A DNA stretch of 64,000 nucleotides from Puccinellia tenuiflora (taxonomy: Eukaryota > Streptophyta > Magnoliopsida > Poales > Poaceae), in the NCBI GenBank assembly GCA_012064385.1, contig QRDG01000346.1, forward strand, positions 475,880-539,879, in the 5' to 3' direction. Below the pieces are notes generated by a model that worked only from the letters and a program-made list of their open reading frames with translations, was not told the DNA's origin and searched no databases. Both the position numbers and the translations under genes were made by a program. This document shows positions 55,964-64,000 of this stretch, in pieces. How positions within the stretch are numbered: position 1 is the first letter of the stretch; every line of letters begins with the position of its first letter.

Positions 55964-56210
55964 CTCTTTGCCGTGCGGGGGCGCACGGCAAAGGTGAAGG
56001 TGCACGGCAAAGAGTGTCTTTGCCGTGCAACTTTTATCGTTGTCGTGCGCCCCCGCACGGCAAAGAGGTCTTTGCCGTGCAAGTTTGGCGCGCACGGCAA
56101 AGTCCTTTCCGAACCCTAGCTAAACCCGCACGCGCTCGATCCCCTGCACCTGCTTCTTTGTCGTGCACATGCTTCTTTGCCGTGTGCCCCCGCACGGCAA
56201 AGCCTGTCCG
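55964..56210. repeat. TTTGCCGTGC subterminal repeats, copy B, second block
   Basis: Matches 23345-23630, but one segment with two motif copies (about 40 bp) is deleted. Confidence 0.8.
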
Positions 56211-57635
56211 AACCCTAGCTAAACTTACCCGCACGCGCTCGATCGATCTAATTTTCCCCTCCCTCCCCAGCTCGCGTGCGTGCCTCCCTGCCCAGCTCGC
56301 ACGCCGCCGCGCCCCCTGCCTCCCCTATCCCTCCCCAGCTCGCACGCCGCCGCACCCTTGCCCCCTATCCCGCACGCTGCCGCCGGCCCTCCTTGCTTCC
56401 CCACCATGCCTCTGCCGCCCCCCATCTCAACGCTCACGTTGCCCCTGCTCCCGCCACCCCGACCCCCATCTCAACGCGACGCCATGGCAGTGCCCGAGCT
56501 CGGTCGCTAGGGGACACCGCTATCGTCTGCTGCCCCGCCCTTGCGAGCGCCTCCCCCCGGACGAGCCCCTCCTCCCGCCGCCGTCCGCTCGCGACGCCCC
56601 TCCTCCCACCGCCGTCTACTACCCGCCCTCACGAGCGCCTTCCGCCTCCACCCAGACAAGCTGCGGCCGCCCACGCCACCCGGACGAGCTGCTCCACGCG
56701 CTGCCCTGCATCCTTCCCCGCGCGTCGGGCGCCCTGCAGGTAATTAGGGTAGAGTGTAGATTAATTTTAGTTTTGAACTAGGTGTGTAGTGTAGATTTTA
56801 GTTTTGAAATAGGATTTATTTTTGAAATAGATGTTTAGGATTTGGATAGGATTTGGATAGGTTAAAAATAGGAATTATATAGCAAAAATAGGATAATGTG
56901 CTGCAAGGAAATTCTAAGTAAAAGAGGTCAAATAAATTATATTTTTGCACTTTAATTCTTTATGGTGAAGTAATATTGTTATACCACTATTTTATTTTTT
57001 GAACTTTAATGTGCTGCATTATTAATTCATTTTCTCGCTATGCAGGCGATGCTTCGAGGTGGACATGGGGGGCGGCGTCGCGGGGGTGTTTGACGGGGAG
57101 TCCCGGATCTACTTCACCATTCCGCTCACGCTTCTAGGGTAAAAATCCTGCGCCTATGTACCTAGGTTTTATTTTTGTGTCTAGATCATCAAGTATGTCG
57201 CGTTAACTAGGCGTCACTTCCCGGTCGTAAGGGTTACGCGGATAAATATGCATTAGTGGTCTCGCATATTATGAACCGTAACTCTTACGACATTTATCGG
57301 GACAGCCGGCGGATGCGTAGTTGGGTACGTTCTCCCCGCTCTTCCTCGATCCGAGACAGGATTTCGGCAGCGCCTCCCTGTTGTTCTCCGGATGCACATC
57401 CCTCTCGGCTTTTTGCCGAGACGTGTATCGGGAGAACAGCGGGGAGGTGCTGCTGAAATTCTGTCTCGGGTCGGGGTAGAGCAGCGAGGACGTACTCAAT
57501 CTACGGATCCGGCGGCTGCTAGGAGCCCACCTAGTAGAGATGTAGGTTGATGCATGCGTAAAAAAATATTAAACTATGATGCATTTAATTCCTATTTATA
57601 TAAATGCTATGTTTGTCTGTTTTGGTGCTGAATAG
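56211..57635. other. CACTA derivative leader, copy B
   Basis: Matches 23631-25061: C-rich block, AT-rich intron-like part, inverted repeats at 57224-57291 and 57304-57527. Confidence 0.45.
57304..57527. repeat. Imperfect hairpin of about 220 nt, copy B
   Basis: As 24731-24954. In this copy the CCGAGACAG segment pairs fully with the opposite arm, whereas copy A has a mismatch there (CCAAGACAG). Confidence 0.8.
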
Positions 57636-58022
57636 AGGATTGATAATCGTGACTGGATGTACGATGGCAGAAACAGTCCGTGGAACTATACCGATGAATG
57701 GCTAGAAAAGACAGAGCAGTTCGTGAACAGTGCGTTTGACATCCGTAGCAAACCCAGAACAGTTTTCTGCCCTTGTAGTAAGTGCGATAATGAAAAGCCA
57801 CAGGACAAGGAAACTCTGAGTAGTCACCTGCTCAAGTTTGGGTTCACACCGTCCTACAAGATTTGGATTTTCCATGGAGAAAAGACTAAAAAATGTGCTG
57901 GTTTTATTGATGATTATTGGTTTGCCGATCCTGATGGCGATGACGAAACATGTGATCCAATTACCGATGTCGACACAGGGCTACTGATTGTAATAACTCT
58001 ATGTAGTAATAACTCTATGTAA
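57636..58022 (+). pseudogene. CACTA transposase-associated domain exon, copy B
   Basis: As 25062-25439 with small changes in the tail (KKCAGF for KKRDGF). Confidence 0.8.
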
Positions 58023-59610
58023 TAGTGATAGTCGAGCTGGTGTATCTGTAAGAAGTCTGTGCTATGTTTATGAGAACTCTTTGCTATTTTAATTATTGTT
58101 GCTTTTACTAATGTTCATCTATTTGCATTATTGTTACTTTCACAAATATTCATGTATTTATATCTTTGTTGCTTTACAAATATTCATCTTTTGACATTGC
58201 GTACTAATAAACCACTCTTTTCATTGTGTTTGCAGGTGATACAAACATGCCAAGAGGAGTAGGCAAGGCCGTTCGGCAAAATGTCAAGAACTTGACTGAG
58301 CTTGTGACCAAGCCGAGTGGTTCCCGTAGGAAGAATGCGACGCGGGAAGAAACTCCTCCCGCTGCTTCTCCTAGCCCCCCTCGTCGAGCACGTAGGAAGA
58401 ATGCGACACGGGAACCTTCTCGTAGCCCTTCTCCTAGCCCTCCCCTAGCTGAGGATGATGTGGACGACGCGGATCTCGGAGGTGGGGAGGCCTCCCAGCA
58501 CTCAGGTGGGGAGGACGTGGAGGAGGACGAGGAGGAGGACCTCTCGGAGGAGGAGGATGAGGGGCTGGGGGGGTTACCGTTTGAACCTGACCCATCCCTA
58601 GCTTGGGACCCGCCGGAGGAGGAGTACGTTGCTCCCGAGGAGAGGCTGCGGCCACGTGAGAAGGGGCCGTATCAGCGTGGGAAAACGACACTCCCCCACC
58701 TAAAGACTTGGTCCTGTAGCGACTGTGTTCTCGCGCCCGGTGGAAAGAGGTAAAATGCTGATTTTGGCATTCCATTATCGAAATTTCATCATTATCGAAT
58801 TTCTTATCACACACGTACTGATTTTGGCATTTAATTGTGCAGGTCATTCGTGTACGGTGACCCGCTGAAGAAGCTGTCACGTGCCTACTCGAACATTATT
58901 GGAGGACTACTTCGCAAGTATTTTCCTAGGCTTGTCAATCTCCCCACCGGTGGCCGCGACGTAGCTTGGAGTTGAAGGCACTACAGATACGCGCCAGATC
59001 CTCACGGCAGGCACGAGAACATGCAGGAGGTGGTTGTACACCGTTTCTGGGTACGTGGCTTTTGACTTTTTAGCATTCAAACACTCGTTGGTGGATAATA
59101 GTTGCACTAATGCACCTTGTTTTACCTATGTGCATGGTTGCAGCAATACTTCAAGAGGGCTGAGGGTGAGGAGCGTGCGTGCGACTTCATCTTACACGAG
59201 ATTTGCAAGAGGAGGGTGACTGGCATGCACTACGAGGCACATGTTCAGTGCGTCCGCAACTGGCACGCCGACCGCAAAATCCACATGTCTAAGGAGGACG
59301 CTCGGGATACGCTCATGGCACCGTGGCAGTACCTGCAGGTATTTGCAATTTTGTGTTATTGATTTCCTTATCGCCATGTAGTTTCTCCTGTAATAATGGG
59401 TCTATCTTGTGTATGTAGAACCCTCCTCAGTACGTCGGCAACGACAGGGCGTGCTATGTGGCGATGGTCATGTGGTGGACATGCCCCCAGTACCTCGTGA
59501 AGCACGAGGAGGGCAAGCTGAAGCGGGCAGAGATGCGAGGTGGATCACATATCCAAGGCAGCATCCCCCTCTCCCTTCACATGCAGGAAGAGGTGAGCAA
59601 ATGGTTACTT

Positions 59611-61183
59611 CACTAGTAGGAAAAAGGCTATCGGTGGCGCACCTTTTTGACATTCTGTGGTGCACCCGCAAATTTGTTGGGTGCGCTACAGAAATCTCGC
59701 CACTAATATTTATTCTGTGGCGCACCTCCTCCGTGCGCCACAGAAATATTTCTGTGGCGCACCCACCCACCGTGCGCCACAGAAATATTTCTGTGGTGCA
59801 CCCCTCTTACCATGCGCCACAGAATTTTTTTGAATTTAAAAAAAAAGGGCGGCCAGATCTGGATCTGGCCAGATCTAGATCTGGTCGCCGGAATTTTGTT
59901 TCGTTTCGTTTTTTTGGAGGCCGTTGATGGGTGGAGGAGGGAGTCATCGGAGGTTGGTGGTCGCCAGAGTTCGCCGGAGTTAGCCAGAGTTAGCCGGAGG
60001 TGGAGGAGGAGGTCGCCGGAGTGGAGGAGGAGGTCACCGGAGTGGAGGAGGAGGAGGTCGCTGGAGTGGAGGTGGAGGTCGCCGGAGTGGAGGAGGAGGA
60101 GGTCACCGGAGTGGAGGAGGAGGAGGTCGCCGGAGTGGAGGTGGAGGTCGCCGGGGTGGAGGAGGAGGTCACCGGAGGTTGAGGTCGCCGGGGTTGTGGA
60201 GGTGGTCGCCGGAGTTGTGGAGGAAGTCACCGGAGGTGGAGGTGGAGGTGGAGGAGGAGGAGGAGTAGAGAAGATGTGGAGGAGAGGAGAAGAGATGGAG
60301 GAGGTAGGAGAAGGGGAGAGAAGTGTAGAGGAGAAGGGAAGAGGAGAAAGGAAGAGGAGGAGAAGTGGAGGGAGAAGTGGAGGGAGAAGTGGAGGAGAGA
60401 AGGAGAAAAGGGAAAAGAGAGGGAGAAGGGGGCTGGCGGGATTCAAAATTTCGAATCCCGCCCAATAATTCTGTGGCGCATCCTCGGCACATGCGCCACA
60501 TATTTTTTTTCCCTTTTTTGGATTTTTTTTTGATTTTGCTGGGAAAATTCTTCTATTGGCCATAACTTTTTTTTGGTTTGGAATTTGAGGATTCTGTGAA
60601 TTGCTGACCGGGAAAACCCGGCTGCGATCGAATCCGAAATTTTCTCTAGTTTTTTTAAGGTATTATTCGCATTTTTTCGACGTCGTATGCAAAAGTTATG
60701 GCCGTTATAAGATTTTTTTTCATTTGTTGCAAAAAAGGTCAAAATTCATATTTCAAAATTTCTAGACCTACTAGACACTCATACCTAACTACATCGCAAA
60801 GGATTTTATTTATTGAATTTTTTATCATTTTATTTTACTTCCTACAAGACTAAAAAGGCGATCCACAGGGGGGGTGATCCGAAGAAAAAAAATTGTGGCG
60901 CACCAAGCTTGGTGCGCCAAAGAATGTCACCTTTCTGTGGCGCACCAATCCAGGTGCGCCACAGATTTTTTTTTCAAAATTCACCAGTCCCCCCAGACGA
61001 CTTTCTGTGGCGCACCGTGCTTGGTGCGCCATTCTGTGGCGCACCACCCAGAAATGCGCCACAGAAGTGTGATTTTTTCTGTGGCGCACGTCAAACCATG
61101 CGCCACTAAATAAATTCTGTGGCGCACCGCCAGATGGTGCGCCACAGAATAGGCTTCTATCTATAAGCTATTTCCTACTAGTG
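59611..61183. mobile_element. Small non-autonomous CACTA in the TNPA-like intron, copy B
   Basis: 1573 bp. Both ends are intact (CACTAGTAGG and CCTACTAGTG) with CTT on both sides. One more CTGTGGCGCACC repeat pair than copy A near 59750 and 61010, and fewer minisatellite units. Confidence 0.92.
60000..60235. repeat. GGA-rich minisatellite, copy B
   Basis: Shorter version of 27390-27690. Confidence 0.9.
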
Positions 61184-62100
61184 CTTCGTTCTTTGAGTTC
61201 ACGTTATATTTTGTTAACTCCCACTTCACTTAATTACATGTTCTCTTTTGCAGGAAAAAAAGACAGGAGTGAAGCCAAATTTATTTGGCCTCATTAAAAA
61301 GATGAAGACCAGGAAGACGCCACATCCTCAGACAGGGTCCATTTGGGTCAATGAGCAAGCCGAGACCAAGTGTGAGGCATACGTATCGAAGTTCAAGGAG
61401 GTGCGCGGCGAGTCCTCCGACCCATACACCGAGGACTTTGACGTTGAGGTTGCGATCCTTGCGGGACTAGGCAAGAAGCATGGCTCACTCTGGATTGGTG
61501 ACGGGTGCGTCGACCCAATGACCGAGCCGTCTCTACGCCAGGTCTGTAGAGGCCGTACTCGCGACCAGCCTCGGGTTGAGCCCCGGCCACGAGCTTCGGA
61601 TCTAGCAGTCGAGCGGTTACGGGTATGTTCTTCCTTGGTCCTCTACGCTTCTTTACATGTTTTCCATTGCAATGTTAATGACATCGCGACGACACAACGT
61701 AGGCGGACATGGAAGCCAGGGAAGAGAGATCCCTGCAGGAGGCGGAGCAGCGGCAGAAGCAGCTGGAGGAGCAGCTTAGAGCGAGCCAGCAGCTGCAGAT
61801 GCAGTTGCAGACACAGATGCTGTAGCAACAGCAGATGATGAACTGGTTTGCGAGCCAGACCCTTCTGACTTCTCCACCGGGGACGGTTCCTACTCCTCCT
61901 TTCGCCTTCCCGTGGGTAAGTGGTTAACCTAATATCTCCATCATATTTCTCTTGTCTTATTGTCTAACCCAAACATCATATGCAGATGCAACAACAGACC
62001 GGTCAGAGCTCGGTGATACCGAACATGCAGCTCATCCAGGCACCTCAGACCGGTGAGAGCCCGGTGACACCTCAGATGACCTTCAACAATCCAAACATCT

Positions 62101-62733
62101 CCAACAAGTGATGAATGTAGAGGAACTAACCTTTATTGTAGCTAACTATGTGATGGTCCGGATCCATCTCCTTGTCCGGATCCATCTCCTTGTCCACCAT
62201 GTTCTACTAGGTGAAAAGAAAAATAACGAGATTGCTAAATTTCCAACAAGTGTGAGACAATAGAGTAAATTATGCAATTTTCAAGTTATTTTTGGTACAA
62301 TTGTGATGGCATTCTACAACCTACAAGTGCGTTGGTCACAATTGTAGGAGAACTCACCTGCAAACTGTGTCAGGCTCCGGACGATGTTTGCATTGTTGAA
62401 GGTCATCAGAACCCGGTGACACCTCAGATGACCTTCAACAATCCAAACATCGTCCGGAGCCTGACGCAGTTTGCAGGTGAGTTCTCCTACACTTGTGACC
62501 AACGCACTTCTAGGTTGTAGAATGCCATCACACTTGTACCAAAAATAACTTGAAAATTGCATAATTTACTCTATTGTCTCACACTTGTTGGAAATTTAGC
62601 AATCTCGTTATTTTTCGTTTCACCTAGTAGAACATGGTGGACAAGGAGATGGATCCGGACAAGGAGATGGATCCGGACCATCACATAGTTAGCTACAATA
62701 AAGGTTAGTTCCTCTACATTCATCACTTGTTGG
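62101..62733. repeat. Near-perfect 307 bp inverted repeat, copy B
   Basis: Left arm 62101-62407, loop 19 nt, right arm 62427-62733. Only isolated mismatches, some of them different from copy A (for example CAACCTACAAG at 62318). Confidence 0.93.
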
Positions 62734-63723
62734 AGGATGCCATCTTATATTGCTTAGTTGGTAAAGGATGCCATCACATAGTTGAAAATTTTAGCCACTT
62801 TTTGAAATTTTAGAGTATATGAATTAGAATGCTAATTAGAATTATAATGTCTTATATTAGTGAACAAATGGAGTATATGAAATAGAATGCAAGATTGATA
62901 TCTCATGACCTTTCTTTTTGATCTTGTTGAAGATTTTAGCCATTCCATGCCACTTGTTGAATCATAGATTGCTTCTCCCGTAGATTGCTAATATTAGAAT
63001 GCTTGTTAATATTTTTTACCATGTTACTTCTTAATATTGTTTACCATGTTGATGCCATCTTAAGATGAAATTTTAGCCACTTGTTGAAATTTGTTAGTTT
63101 GTAAAGGATGCCATCTTGTTAAAATTTTAGCCACTTGTTGAAATTTTAGTTCCTCTACATTCTATTGTCTCAGACTTGTTAGTTTGTAAAGGATGCCATC
63201 TTGTTGAAATTTTAGCCACTTGTTGAAATTTTAGAGTATATTGAATTATAATGTCTTATATAAGTGAATGAAGGGCCACTTGTTGAATTAGAATGCTAAT
63301 ATTAGAATATTAGAGTATATAGGTTGATATCTCACCTTTCTTTTTGATCTTGTAGAAGGGCAAGGAGATGGACAAGGACAAGAGCAAGGAGATGATGATC
63401 ATATTTATATTGATGCTATGTTGATCTAATGCAAAGAGATGCTAAGGGCCTATGTTTATATTGATGTTCATGTACTCTACTAATGGTCAAATTGTGTGTT
63501 TTATTGTGTTGGGCAAAGAGATGATGATCCTATGTTTATGTTGATATTCATGTACTCCACTTTGATGAATTATGTTGAATGATGTTGGATGATGTTGTTG
63601 TGTTGGATGATGTTGGATTATGTTGTTGTCTATCTTATGTATTTATTTGTGTGGTATATTGTTGTTAAATTGTGTTTAAACTGCAGATATAAGTGAAAAC
63701 AGAACCAAAATTAAAAATCCCCA
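62734..63723. other. AT-rich repetitive 3-prime part of the CACTA derivative, copy B
   Basis: Matches 30144-31136. No gene. Confidence 0.6.
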
Positions 63724-64000
63724 GGCCTTTGCCGTGCGTATGCGCATGGCAAAGAACCATTTGGTAGCTTACGCATGGCAAAGGCAGTGTTGCGTATAGC
63801 CTGGGGTGTGCCTGGTTGGCTCTTTGCCGTGCGTGCGGTCGGATGGCGCACGGCAAAGAGGAGGACTTTGCCGTGCGTGCGGAGTGATGGCGCACGGCAA
63901 TGCCCCATGCACGGCAAATGCAGGCGGCGCACGGCAACGCCTACTGCACGGCGACGAGTGGTAGCGGACGACAACGACGACGCCGCACGGCAAAGGCTTT
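63724..64000. repeat. TTTGCCGTGC subterminal repeats, copy B, third block
   Basis: Matches copy A only partly: two segments are deleted and the last 100 bases differ. The window ends inside it, at GGCAAAGGCTTT, so the true element end may lie just outside. Confidence 0.75.

Larger units (their letters stand above)
58247..62111 (+). pseudogene. CACTA second ORF (TNPA-like), copy B
   Basis: Exons 58247-58749, 58843-59050, 59144-59338, 59419-59592, 61254-61622, 61703-61915, 61986-62111. Better preserved than copy A: exon 1 is open throughout and exon 3 keeps CVRNWHADRK. It still carries the shared stops at 58973-58975 and 61823-61825, so it was already dead before duplication, or the stops are skipped by splicing or readthrough. 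Confidence 0.8.

Noticed and set aside
1..64000. The two copies as allelic haplotypes or an assembly duplicate
   Set aside because: The junction is continuous sequence with microhomology, and each copy has private transposons and private deletions. A collapsed or doubled contig would not show this, although joined haplotypes cannot be fully excluded without reads.

Overview
The window looks like nuclear DNA of a large-genome grass, most likely a Triticeae species (wheat, goatgrass or barley group). This is inferred from intron-rich genes with GT-AG introns, a GC-rich laccase, Stowaway- and Tourist-like MITEs, LINE remains, a Copia element, a Helitron and nested CACTA (En/Spm) elements with grass-type subterminal repeats. 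Nothing points to bacterial, organellar or viral DNA. Only two host genes are recognisable as full units: a Sec20-type SNARE and a laccase.

The main structure is a direct tandem duplication of about 30 kb. Copy A runs from about 1793 to 31690. Copy B starts at 31691 and runs past the window end. The junction joins the end region of a CACTA element to the middle of Sec20 exon 2. Copy A therefore keeps the complete Sec20 gene (1383-5232), while copy B has only the end of exon 2 plus exons 3-7. The reverse holds for the laccase: copy B is intact (42157-44403, 573 aa), while copy A (15600-17560) has a run of N and six single-base indels that look like consensus errors.

Order in each copy: Sec20; a GC-rich ORF and LINE remains; a sulfotransferase fragment (B only); a GC-rich stretch; laccase; a CACTA end; a second CACTA nested in it with a transposase N-terminus; an element with inverted ends; a tandem array of about 351 bp units; an XH-domain fragment of an RNA-directed DNA methylation factor (FDM/IDN2 type); a degenerate CACTA derivative with a transposase-associated exon, a seven-exon TNPA-like pseudogene, a small CACTA in one of its introns, and two hairpins.

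Insertions private to A are a 6.5 kb Copia retrotransposon (8527-15047) whose LTRs look identical except for a GA repeat, and a Stowaway MITE (17868-18226). Private to B are a Harbinger-type element with an intact 512-aa ORF (32113-34314) and a 6.1 kb Helitron (45309-51441). The two copies also lost different parts of the LINE and sulfotransferase region. Both copies have therefore evolved separately since the duplication, which argues against a simple assembly repeat.
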